Shown here in pieces: positions 21,210 through 29,267 of a DNA stretch of 64,000 nt; position 1 is the first letter of the stretch; each line of letters starts with the position of its first letter. The translations under genes and the position numbers were made by a program. The notes under the pieces are model-generated. The model made no database searches and was not told where the DNA came from. It saw nothing but the letters and a program-made list of their open reading frames with translations. This DNA comes from a bacterium (GTDB lineage: Bacteria > Planctomycetota > UBA1135 > UBA2386): positions 124,001 to 188,000 of the forward strand of contig JAUILN010000012.1 of assembly GCA_030432695.1 (NCBI GenBank), read 5' to 3'.

Positions 21210-22256
21210 TCACTTCCACGCCGCGAACAGCCTCCGCCAACGTTCGCGCTCCGCCGGGTCCTCGGTCTGCCGCACCCTGCGCGCCAGCACGCCGAGGACC
21301 TGCAGGTCGCTGGCCTTGCGCCACCCGACGAGGTCGCGAGCCGCGTCGCGCTCCAGTGGGTCCCCGTCGTTCCGGATCGGCATGCAGTCACGGATCCGCA
21401 CCGGCGACACCCGCTCGTCGACCGGCACCACCGCGAATCCCTCGAACACCGGCAGTGCGAGGGTCTGCAGGCCGGCGTCCTTGCCGTCGAGTACGTCGAG
21501 GATCCGCAGCCGGACCCGCGCGGTGTCCAGCCGCCGGACCTGCAGCCGCTCGAGCGGGTGGATGCGCTGCGCACGGGTCGGCGGCTCGGCGAGCATCCCG
21601 GCATCGAAGAGCTGCAGGATCGCGTGCTCGTAGAGAGAGTCATCGACCTCTGGATTGGCAACGAGCAGGTGGGCGAGGGGGACGCGGTAGGCGACGTTCC
21701 AGGGCCGGCCGTACACCACGGGCCCGGGTCCCGCCGCCAGCGGCTGCTCGACGTCTTCCCAGGCCTCCCTCGCGAACAGGGTCTCGAGTTCGGCGCGCAG
21801 CGGAGGCGCGAGTTCCGGCCGGTCGCGGAGCAACCAGACGGCGGCGTCGCGACGGCAGGCGTCGGCACCGGCGAGGTCGGCACGCAGCACGTCGACGTCC
21901 GGCTCGGGACCGTACTCCAACAGCCGCATCGCCGAGGCGACCGCGCGCAGCACCGCGAACGGGGGCGACGACTCGCGCAGGGTCGCATCGATGCGCTCGT
22001 CGGACAGCTCGGGAAAGACCGCTCGGATCCGCGCCCGCAGCTCGACGCCGTGTTCGGCGATCTCACCCAGGACCGCCCGACGGGGCCCGTCCTCGAGCCG
22101 GCGGGCGACCCGCGCGAGATCGAGGACCCGCAACGGATCACGGACCGGATCGACCAGGGCCGACAACCCCGAGAGATCGGGAGCCACGGCTTCCTGCCCG
22201 CGAGGCGCCGTGGTCAGAACGATGGAGAGGCAGGCGAGCAGCAACGTGTTGCGCAT
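21210..22256 (-). CDS. Secreted helical-repeat protein, paralogue family member D
   Basis: 348 residues from ATG 22256; the frame extends to 23015 but that part is antisense to the S9 peptidase gene. Signal peptide 1-21 (LLLACLSIVLTTAPRGQE). Family motifs: AMRLLEYGPEPDVDVLRADL, AVWLLRDRPELAPPLRAELE, RVRLRILDVLDGKDAGLQ and AARDLVGWRKASDLQVLG. It is the most diverged of the four intact copies; the WRGPTD motif is reduced to WRKASD. The 157-bp interval to the divergent peptidase must contain its promoter. Confidence 0.78.
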   Translation of the reverse strand: MRNTLLLACLSIVLTTAPRGQEAVAPDLSGLSALVDPVRDPLRVLDLARVARRLEDGPRRAVLGEIAEHGVELRARIRAVFPELSDERIDATLRESSPPFAVLRAVASAMRLLEYGPEPDVDVLRADLAGADACRRDAAVWLLRDRPELAPPLRAELETLFAREAWEDVEQPLAAGPGPVVYGRPWNVAYRVPLAHLLVANPEVDDSLYEHAILQLFDAGMLAEPPTRAQRIHPLERLQVRRLDTARVRLRILDVLDGKDAGLQTLALPVFEGFAVVPVDERVSPVRIRDCMPIRNDGDPLERDAARDLVGWRKASDLQVLGVLARRVRQTEDPAERERWRRLFAAWK

Positions 22257-22413
22257 GGCGACGAACCGACCGGGAAGCCCCCTGGCGGTTCCCGGCCCGA
22301 GACGAGTTCGCTCACGGCCCCTCGATCCTACTTGCCGCTCGCAGCGCCCGAGAGTCGAACGAATCAGCGCACCGCCCCGACCCGGGCGCACCTCCCCAGA
22401 TACCCTCTCGCCC

Positions 22414-25032
22414 ATGCGAACCGACCTCCGTGCCCTCTTCCTGGCGGCCTGCAGCCTGCCGATGGCCCTGACCGCGACGCTCCAGGCCCAGGACGCGCCG
22501 CCCCCGCCGCCGCCGCCTGACCCGAAGCCCGCGACGGCTCCCGCGAAGCCCGACACCCCGAAGGAAGAACCCGACCCGGCCCTCGACCTCGAGAAGCTGT
22601 TCCCGAAGCACGGCCTGTTCGGACCGTCGGCCAGCTCGCCGACGTTCTCCCACGACGGCACCTGGGCGGCGTTCAACTGGCGCACGCGCGGCGAGCGCCG
22701 CCACGGCAGCGACCTGTGGGTGGTCCAGGCCGGCGGCGAGCCGCGGCGGGTCACCTCGGCGGTGGTGATGGCGGAGTTCCTGCACGACGCGCGCGAGGTC
22801 CTGAAGGACCGGAAGGAGCACGCCAAGGAAGCCGCCAAGAAGGGCAAGAAGGGCGACGGCAAGGAGACGGGCGACGCCGAGGGCGAGAAGAAGCCCGAGG
22901 GCGTCGACCACCTCAAGTACCTGCAGGACGACGACGTCGAGCGCGAAAAGGCCCCGCGCTGGAGCGGCGCTTCGAACGCCCGCTGGTCGCCGACCGCCAA
23001 CGAGCTGCTGTTCACCTGCTCCGGCGACGTGTTCCGCTACAGGCCGGAGACCGACGAGCTCGAGCGGCTCACCCGCACCGACTCCGGCGAGTCGCGCGTG
23101 GGCTGGCTGCCGGACGGCTCGGGCTACGGCTACGAGCAGGACGGTGAGGTCCACGTGGTCCGCTTCGGTAGCCACCTGCGCCTGGAACTCGACCCACGGC
23201 TCGAACGCGACGAGAGCGTGATCGGCTTCTCGTTCGACCCCACCGGCCGGCGCATCGCGCTGACCGTGCGCAAGGGCGAGCGAGGCAACGGCGACGGGCG
23301 CCGGGTGAAGATCGCGCGCTACACCGAGCGGTTCGTGGAGGTGCGCGAGGTGCCGCGCACCGTCTCCGACGACCCGAAGCCGGACGGCAAGATCCGCGTC
23401 TACATGCTGTCGCTCGACGGGCACCTGGGCGAGGGCGCGAAGCTGGTGCGCTGCCACGAGCACGAGGTGACGGGACCGCGCGACGTGCTGTCGACGCCGC
23501 AATGGTCGCCGGACGGCGAGCGACTGACGTTCGCGTCGTTCACCCAGGACACCGACAAGCTGGCGGTCTTCGAGGCGACCTGGCCGAAGGAGGACGACGG
23601 CGAGGAAGACGAGAACGAGGAGGATGAGGACGACGACGACGACGACGACGAGGGCGAGGAGGCCGAGGAGAAGAAGCCCGCCAAGGACTCCGACGACGGC
23701 GAAGACGCCTCACGCGGCAAGGTCGAAGACCACCCCGCGAAGCTGGTCTACGAGTGGCTGCACTTCGGCGGCCCCAACACGCCGCGGATGATCGAACCCG
23801 ACTACCTGGCCGATGGCCGCGAGATCGTGTTCCTCTCCGAGCAGAGCGGCTACCGCCACCTGCACGTCCTCGACCCGCGCTACCAGAGCGTGCGGCAACT
23901 CACCTCGGGTCCGTTCGAGGTCTACCCACTCGGCTTCGACGACGCCGACGACCGCAGCGTGATCTGGGCCACCACCACCTGCGAGCACCCTTCCCGCTCG
24001 ACCATCGTGCGCATCGACCCGAAGACCGGCGCGATGACGCGCATCGAAGGCTGCCAGGACGCCTGCTACGAGGACCTCGCGGTCAGCCCCGACGGCAGTT
24101 GGATCCTCGCCAACCGACAGCGCTTCGGCGACCTGCAGGAGCTGCAGTCGATCGACGTCTCCACCGGCAGCCATCGTCCGCTGACCGGGTCACACGACGA
24201 ACTCGCCGCCAAGGTCACCCGCTTCCGGCCGGAGTTCTTCGAGTTCGAGAACCGGCATGGCCAGGTGATCCACGGCATGGTCACGCTGCCGCCGGACTTC
24301 GACGAGACGAAGAAGTACCCGTGCCTGCTGTACGTCTACGGCGGCCCCCTCGGCACCCGCAAGATCGTCGTCGACGGCAGCTACCACTACGACGCCTACT
24401 TCCTGCACAACTACATGAGCCTGAAGCACGGCTTCGTGACCGCGACGATCGATACGCGCGGCATGTCGGGCTACGGAGCGCTCTACGAGAAGGCCAATTA
24501 CGAGCAGGTCGGCAAGCCGCAGGTCGAGGATCTGGTCGACGGCGCCAAACACCTCGCGGATCACTATGGCGTCGACGTGAAGAAGGTCGGCCTTCACGGC
24601 TGGAGCTTCGGCGGCTTCCAGACCCAGATGTGCCTCTACACCGAGCCCGAGTTCTTCGCCTGCGGCATCGCCGGCGCGGGACCGACCGAGTGGGAGAACT
24701 ACAACTCGTGGTACTCCACGGGCACCATCGGTCCGAGCCGCGAGGGCAAGACCGACCTCGAGGCCTTCTCGCTGCTGCCACTGGCCAAGAAGCTGAAGCG
24801 GCCGCTGCTCCTGGTGCACGGCATGGAAGACCCGAACGTGCTCTACCAGGACACCGTGCGCGTCTACCGCGAGCTGCTCAAGGCCGGCAAGGAGACGCTG
24901 GTGGACCTGTTCCTCGATCCCACCGGCGCGCACGGCCTCGGCGGCGACGTCGAGCGGCTGAACCGCGCGCGGAAGTACGAGCAGTGGTTCCTCCGGCACC
25001 TGAAGCCGGAAGCGCTGGCGTCGGACGACTGA
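22414..25032 (+). CDS. Secreted S9-family (DPP-IV/acylaminoacyl-peptidase-like) serine peptidase
   Basis: 872 residues: signal peptide 1-25, a Pro-rich linker (PPPPPPPDPKP), a beta-propeller of WD/DPP-IV N-terminal type (about 55-600), then a C-terminal alpha/beta-hydrolase. The catalytic triad reads Ser731 (GWSFGG), Asp806 (GMEDPNV) and His840 (GAHG). It cleaves small peptides, typically releasing dipeptides or oligopeptides from exported substrates. The propeller carries two long charged inserts: a Lys-rich one (AAKKGKKGDGKE, about 135-155) and a strongly acidic one (about 393-422, with seven consecutive Asp). ATG 22414 is supported by the signal peptide. The gene ends 4 bp before a hairpin shared with the convergent ankyrin gene. 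Confidence 0.92.
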   Translation: MRTDLRALFLAACSLPMALTATLQAQDAPPPPPPPDPKPATAPAKPDTPKEEPDPALDLEKLFPKHGLFGPSASSPTFSHDGTWAAFNWRTRGERRHGSDLWVVQAGGEPRRVTSAVVMAEFLHDAREVLKDRKEHAKEAAKKGKKGDGKETGDAEGEKKPEGVDHLKYLQDDDVEREKAPRWSGASNARWSPTANELLFTCSGDVFRYRPETDELERLTRTDSGESRVGWLPDGSGYGYEQDGEVHVVRFGSHLRLELDPRLERDESVIGFSFDPTGRRIALTVRKGERGNGDGRRVKIARYTERFVEVREVPRTVSDDPKPDGKIRVYMLSLDGHLGEGAKLVRCHEHEVTGPRDVLSTPQWSPDGERLTFASFTQDTDKLAVFEATWPKEDDGEEDENEEDEDDDDDDDEGEEAEEKKPAKDSDDGEDASRGKVEDHPAKLVYEWLHFGGPNTPRMIEPDYLADGREIVFLSEQSGYRHLHVLDPRYQSVRQLTSGPFEVYPLGFDDADDRSVIWATTTCEHPSRSTIVRIDPKTGAMTRIEGCQDACYEDLAVSPDGSWILANRQRFGDLQELQSIDVSTGSHRPLTGSHDELAAKVTRFRPEFFEFENRHGQVIHGMVTLPPDFDETKKYPCLLYVYGGPLGTRKIVVDGSYHYDAYFLHNYMSLKHGFVTATIDTRGMSGYGALYEKANYEQVGKPQVEDLVDGAKHLADHYGVDVKKVGLHGWSFGGFQTQMCLYTEPEFFACGIAGAGPTEWENYNSWYSTGTIGPSREGKTDLEAFSLLPLAKKLKRPLLLVHGMEDPNVLYQDTVRVYRELLKAGKETLVDLFLDPTGAHGLGGDVERLNRARKYEQWFLRHLKPEALASDD

Positions 25033-25035
25033 CAG

Positions 25036-25069
25036 TTTTCCAACTGGTGCCAGGCACCGGTTGGAAGAA
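25036..25069. repeat. REP-like palindrome with variant arms between convergent genes
   Basis: Core GGTGCCAGGCACC with arms TTTTCCAACT and GGTTGGAAGAA; the arms differ from the REPs elsewhere. It fills the gap between the stops at 25032 (+) and 25072 (-). A strong hairpin here could act as a two-way terminator; whether it belongs to the same REP family is uncertain. Confidence 0.75.
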
Positions 25070-25071
25070 CT

Positions 25072-26040
25072 CTACCGCCGGTCGCGCAGCACCTCGTCCA
25101 GGTCCGCAAGGCCGGTGGGGAACGGCGTCACGGCGCCTGCCGACGCGCCTGCGTCCAGGAGTCGACGCGCGAAGTATGGGTAGTCGACTCCGGGGAGCGG
25201 CCCATGGCCCGCCACCCACGCCAGGAAGTCGAGCGGCGTACCGCCGTAGTCGTTGGGGATCTCCAGCGGCGCGCGGTGCGCGAGCAACATCTCGAAGACC
25301 TCGGTGTGTCCGTACCACAGCGCGTGGTGCAGCGCGGTCATCCCCTGGTGGCCGCGCGCCCCGGGATCGGCACCCTCGTCCAGCAGGAGTTCGGCGATCG
25401 CCACGTGCCGGTGCATGCAGGCGTAGACGAAGGCCCAGTCGAGGGCGCCCTGCCTACCCTCACCGACGCGCAGCCCGACACCCCCATAGGGTTCGGCCGG
25501 GCGGCCGAGGAACGACTCCACTGCCTGCAGCTCACCGAGCCCGGCGGCCATCGGCAGGTTGCGGATGCGTGCACCGAGCTCCTGGAGCACACGGGCCGGT
25601 TCCAGGTATCCGAACGCGAGCGCGCAACCGAGCGGCGATCCGTCCGCGGCCAGTCCTTCGAGTGCTGCGCCATACTCCGCGAGAACACGGACCACCGCAC
25701 CCTGCACGCCGAGCCGCGCGGGATGGACGCTGGTCACCAAGGCGATCAGGGTTGTCGCCTGCGGCCCTCCGCCCCAGAACCCGCAGGTCGCGTCGACGTC
25801 GGCGCCCGCCTCGAGGAGCGCGCGGGCAACGTCCGATGCCTGCGGCGAGCACCGCTGCCACTCGTCCTCCAGTCCGTTGGCGGCCACGTAGTGCAGCAAC
25901 GTCGCGGCGTGGGGCGCTGCGGTGCGGGCGGTCGCGAGTTCAGGATACTCGGCGAGAAGTCCGCGGAGCTCGGCGACCCGACCGTCGACGATCGCGAGGC
26001 GAGCCCGGTGGAACGGGTCGATCAGGTGCGCGGGGGTCAT
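25072..26040 (-). CDS. Ankyrin-repeat protein
   Basis: 322 residues, no signal peptide, so probably cytoplasmic. Ankyrin-type helices and turns are visible: ATLLHYVAANG (about 46-56), VARALLEAGADVDA (about 71-84), DGSPLGCALAFGY, VAIAELLLDEGADPGARGHQ, MTALHHALWYGHTEVFEMLL and GTPLDFLAWVAGHG. That gives roughly six repeats. Ankyrin proteins bind other proteins; no enzymatic domain is attached, so the partner is unknown. It is convergent with the S9 peptidase across a 39-bp hairpin region. Confidence 0.85.
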   Translation of the reverse strand: MTPAHLIDPFHRARLAIVDGRVAELRGLLAEYPELATARTAAPHAATLLHYVAANGLEDEWQRCSPQASDVARALLEAGADVDATCGFWGGGPQATTLIALVTSVHPARLGVQGAVVRVLAEYGAALEGLAADGSPLGCALAFGYLEPARVLQELGARIRNLPMAAGLGELQAVESFLGRPAEPYGGVGLRVGEGRQGALDWAFVYACMHRHVAIAELLLDEGADPGARGHQGMTALHHALWYGHTEVFEMLLAHRAPLEIPNDYGGTPLDFLAWVAGHGPLPGVDYPYFARRLLDAGASAGAVTPFPTGLADLDEVLRDRR

Positions 26041-26109
26041 GGGTGCAGATCTCGCGAATCCAAGGAGGCGCGGTATGCGTCCGGGACCGCTCCGAGTCGC
26101 ATCGTCGAC

Positions 26110-26298
26110 TCACCGGCCATCGCGATCCGCACGGATCGACGCGGCGACCCGTACGACGCCCGATGCGACACCCGGACGTTGCTCGTCCGCGAATTCGTGC
26201 AATGGGTCCGCCCCGCGCGACGGCGGCGCGCCCTGCGCCCAAGCCATCCCGGCAAGCACCAGGACGGTGATCGTTCGGAGATGGCTGGATTCGGTCAT
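26110..26298 (-). pseudogene. Miniature relic of the secreted helical-repeat family (relic 2)
   Basis: 62 residues in one frame. A signal peptide (HLRTITVLVLAGMAWAQG) leads directly into EFADEQRPGVASGVVRVAAS and IRADRDGR. The latter aligns with the last 30 residues of member C (RLAEDARHPKAAAIAVRVAA...GDDR). All of the central region is absent. It may be a deletion relic or a small expressed secreted peptide. The in-frame extension to 26361 is not signal-like and was not used. It stands alone in the gap between the ankyrin and GntR genes. Confidence 0.5.
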
Positions 26299-26404
26299 GG
26301 TGTGTGGCCGCCGCGATGCATCGAGTCGGTCGGGTGCGCACTGTAGCTCGGGATCGATCACTCGGGACTGGACGCCGCCCCCACCGAAACATCCCCCGGG
26401 CAGG

Positions 26405-26444
26405 TTGACGCGCCGCCGCCACGTGATCTACATCCATAGATCAC
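26405..26444 (+). promoter_or_regulatory. Probable promoter and autoregulatory operator of the GntR-ABC operon
   Basis: A perfect 8-bp inverted repeat, GTGATCTA-CATCCA-TAGATCAC, spans 26423-26444 and ends 17 bp before the GTG start of the regulator. A -35-like TTGACG lies at 26405-26410, which places the expected -10 region inside the palindrome, as in autorepressed GntR/YtrA-type operons. The site is visible; protein binding is inferred. Confidence 0.65.
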
Positions 26445-26461
26445 CAACCGGCCTGTTCCCC

Positions 26462-26869
26462 GTGTACCTCCGACTCGACCCCGGCAACGGCGTGCCGCTC
26501 GGCACCCAGATCGCCCGCCAGCTCCGCCTGGCGCTGGCCAGCGGCCGGATCGCGCCAGGTGAACAGCTGCCGTCGGCCCGCGACGCCGCGCTCGAACTCG
26601 GGGTGAACTTCCACACCGTCCGCAAGGCCTACGCGACGCTCGAGTCCGAGGGCCTGCTCGACACCCGTCGCGGCCTGGGCACGTTCGCCGCGTCGCGTCG
26701 GCCCAAGCTGCGCGTCGCCGAGCAGCGCGACCTCGTCACCGAGCATCTGCGCCAGCTGCTCGAGGATCTGGCCGGCGCGCAGTTCGACCCCGCGCGGGTC
26801 GAGCGCCTGCTGCTCGACGAATGGCGCCGACTCGCACCCCCGACCGCACCGCAGGGCGACAACCCATGA
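26462..26869 (+). CDS. GntR-family (YtrA-type) transcriptional regulator
   Basis: 135 residues from GTG 26462. An alternative GTG at 26423 would put the operator palindrome inside the gene and add residues not seen in the family. The winged helix at about 10-78 has LGTQIARQLRLALASGRIAP, GEQLPSARDAALELGVNFHT and VRKAYATLESEGLLDTRRGL. A short C-terminal tail with no ligand-binding domain is typical of YtrA-type regulators, which repress the ABC operon they head. The stop overlaps the ABC start (ATGA). The inducing signal is unknown; for relatives it is cell-envelope stress or antibiotics (family knowledge). Confidence 0.9.
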   Translation: MYLRLDPGNGVPLGTQIARQLRLALASGRIAPGEQLPSARDAALELGVNFHTVRKAYATLESEGLLDTRRGLGTFAASRRPKLRVAEQRDLVTEHLRQLLEDLAGAQFDPARVERLLLDEWRRLAPPTAPQGDNP

Positions 26870-27762
26870 CTCCAGCTCCCGTCCTCCGGGCCATCGGCCT
26901 GCGCCGCTCGTTCGACAAGTCCGTCGCCGTCGACGGCCTCGACCTCGAACTCGCACCAGGCTCGGTCTACGGCCTCATCGGCCCCAACGGCGCCGGCAAG
27001 TCGACCACGATCCGGATGTTGCTCGGTCTCCTCGAACCCACCAGCGGCTCGTCGACGGTGTTCGGCGAGGACTCGATGAGCCTCTCCCCGGCCACGCGAC
27101 GACGCATCGGCTACCTGTCGGAGACCCCGTTCTTCGAATACGACCTGCCGCTCCACGACCTCGCCCGCTACGTCGCCGGCTTCTTCGACCACTGGGACTG
27201 GCAGCGCGTCGAGCGACTCTGCGACAGCCTCGGCCTCGACCGCGAGAAGCCGCTGTACGAGATGAGTGCCGGGCAACGCCGCTGCGCCGAACTGGTGCTC
27301 ACCCTCGCGCCCGACCCCGACCTGCTGATCCTCGACGACCCCACCGCCGGCCTCGACGCCACCGTCCGCCGCAGCTTCCTGCGCGGCGCACTCGAAGCCG
27401 CCCGCGACGAGGGCAAGACGGTGGTGCTCAGCTCCCACGTGCTGCAGGACCTGGAACGCGTCATCGACCACGTGCTGATGCTGCGCGGCGGCAAACTCGA
27501 GATCGACGCACCGCTCGACGAACTCCAGCAGCGCGTGCGACGGATCGTCTTCGAGAACCGGAGCGATGCGCCGCCGGCCGTGCGCGGCGAGTGTGCACGG
27601 CGCCGGATGGGCCGCGACTGGGTCGTCGAGACCGCGCAGTTCGACGCCGAGCTCGCGACGCAGCTCGACGCGCAACCGGGCACGCGCGTGGAGACGCTCG
27701 GGCTCGAGGACATCTTCTGCGCGTTGGCGGACCAGGCCGAGGGGCGGGAGTCGGTGCTTTGA
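26866..27762 (+). CDS. ABC transporter ATP-binding protein (YtrB-like)
   Basis: 298 residues. Walker A GPNGAGKST (39-47), signature EMSAGQRR (132-139), Walker B LLILDDPTAGLD (153-164) and switch His191 (VVLSSH) are all present. The residue after the Walker B Asp157 is Asp158 where most ABC ATPases have the catalytic Glu, so hydrolysis may be slow or tuned. The C-terminal 100 residues are a regulatory extension common in exporters of this class. It is coupled by ATGA to the regulator and by TTGA to the permease, so the three proteins form one unit: sensor/repressor, ATPase and membrane subunit. Confidence 0.93.
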   Translation: MTPAPVLRAIGLRRSFDKSVAVDGLDLELAPGSVYGLIGPNGAGKSTTIRMLLGLLEPTSGSSTVFGEDSMSLSPATRRRIGYLSETPFFEYDLPLHDLARYVAGFFDHWDWQRVERLCDSLGLDREKPLYEMSAGQRRCAELVLTLAPDPDLLILDDPTAGLDATVRRSFLRGALEAARDEGKTVVLSSHVLQDLERVIDHVLMLRGGKLEIDAPLDELQQRVRRIVFENRSDAPPAVRGECARRRMGRDWVVETAQFDAELATQLDAQPGTRVETLGLEDIFCALADQAEGRESVL

Positions 27763-29267
27763 GGGTCCGTGGTCGCATCACCCTTGCGGACCTCCGCGCG
27801 ACCTTCGGACACCTGCGCCAGCTCGCGCGGATGCGCACCACCGCCCGCCGGCAACGGGAACGCGAACGTCACAGGAGTCTCGCACAGCGGATCGTCGGTG
27901 AGCTGATCAGCCGAGGTCTTCCATGGCTCCCGGCCGTGCTCGCCTTCGTCCTGGCGTCTCGCAAGCTCTTCGCCGACGTCAGCGTGGTCCTGGTCCTGGC
28001 CGCACTGCTGATCGCCGTGCCACTCACCGTCTTCGGAGCTACCACCCGACGAGTCCGCGACTTCGACATCCTGCGCATGCCGAGCCGCCGCGCGCTGGTG
28101 GCGACCCGCTGGCTGATGCTGCTGCCGATCCCGCTGGCCTGCGGCGTCGCATGGTGGGCCGGAGCCTGGTTCGGGCGGCCCTCCGACGATCCCCAGTGGC
28201 TCGGACTGCTCGGGAGTCTGTTCGTCGCGATGCTGCTCACGGTCTCGGCCAACGAGAAGGCCTGGGAGGGGATCCCCCGCCTGCTCCAGGCTCTCTGCTT
28301 CGTGCTGACGCACGGAATCGCACTGCTCACCGCCGTCGGGGTGATCCTCGGTCCACCCTCGGAGACTGCGGGATGGACGGTCACAGCAGCGTGGTCCTTC
28401 GCCGCGGCAGTCGCCGTGCTCGGCCTGGCGTGCGCCGGACTCCTCTGGTCCACCCTGCGCCTGGCGGACCGCAGCGTCAGCACGAGGCATCCGGTCCGCG
28501 CGCAGTCCACGCCAACGAGGCGTCGACCGTCCCGGCGTAGTCCGGATGCCGCACCCCGACCATGGCCCACGACACATCGACCGGCTCGGAGCCGAGTCCA
28601 GGGCGACGCCGCGCTCGGTCGCGCGCAGTTCCGCCAATACTGGCTCGGGGTGCGCAACCCACTCCAGGCCGTGCTCGCCGCCTTCGGCACCGCGCTGCCC
28701 TTCGCGTGGGCACTCGGCGGAGGAGTCCTACTGGTGTGGCTGGCCGAACCCGGCTCCGACGAGCTCCCGAGCCCCACCGCACTCATCGGCATCCTGCTGT
28801 TCTCGCCACTCGGCGTCGCCCCGAGCCAGCACCGCTGGCTGCTCGGCAGCGACTACGCGACGCAGATCCGCGCGCGTGCCGTCTTGCTCGGACTCTCCGC
28901 CTGGCTCCCGCGTGCGCTCGGCGTCGGCGCAGCCTTGGTCGCCCACGCGATCCGCGACGGCCGCGTTTCCGACGAAGCGCTCGTGACCGCTCTGCTGCTG
29001 CTCGCACTCGGCCTCCTGCCGCTGTCCGCGATCGCGCGCCGCGCCTGGCGCCCGTGGTCGAGGATCCCTGGCTGGATCCTCGGCTGGAGCTCGCTCGGCA
29101 TCCCCGTCGCCGTGCTGGCCCCGATTCTCCAGGGCGGCATCCCGCTGGCGATCGGTCTGTGGACCGGCGCGACTCTCGCGTGCCTGAGCATCGGCGCCGC
29201 GCTGTGGATCCTGCGCGGGCTTCCGGAGGAACCGCTGCGACACTGGCATCGGAAGGCGACCGAGTGA
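27759..29267 (+). CDS. ABC-2-type permease subunit of the GntR-linked transporter
   Basis: 502 residues from a TTG at 27759 that overlaps the ATPase stop (TTGA); no ATG lies close by. Around ten or more hydrophobic helices lie in two blocks (about 45-240 and 330-490), separated by a basic, Pro/Arg-rich loop (about 245-300, with TPTRRRPSRRSPDAAPRPW). Sequence conservation is low, as usual for such permeases; the call rests on operon position and topology. The substrate is unknown. The gene ends 23 bp before a REP-core palindrome, and a read-through frame from the convergent gene overlaps its 3' half on the other strand. Confidence 0.8.
   Translation: MRVRGRITLADLRATFGHLRQLARMRTTARRQRERERHRSLAQRIVGELISRGLPWLPAVLAFVLASRKLFADVSVVLVLAALLIAVPLTVFGATTRRVRDFDILRMPSRRALVATRWLMLLPIPLACGVAWWAGAWFGRPSDDPQWLGLLGSLFVAMLLTVSANEKAWEGIPRLLQALCFVLTHGIALLTAVGVILGPPSETAGWTVTAAWSFAAAVAVLGLACAGLLWSTLRLADRSVSTRHPVRAQSTPTRRRPSRRSPDAAPRPWPTTHRPARSRVQGDAALGRAQFRQYWLGVRNPLQAVLAAFGTALPFAWALGGGVLLVWLAEPGSDELPSPTALIGILLFSPLGVAPSQHRWLLGSDYATQIRARAVLLGLSAWLPRALGVGAALVAHAIRDGRVSDEALVTALLLLALGLLPLSAIARRAWRPWSRIPGWILGWSSLGIPVAVLAPILQGGIPLAIGLWTGATLACLSIGAALWILRGLPEEPLRHWHRKATE

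Noticed and set aside
26423..26461. GTG at 26423 as the start of the GntR regulator
   Set aside because: It would place the perfect palindrome inside the coding region; the family alignment begins near VYLRLDPGNG at 26462.
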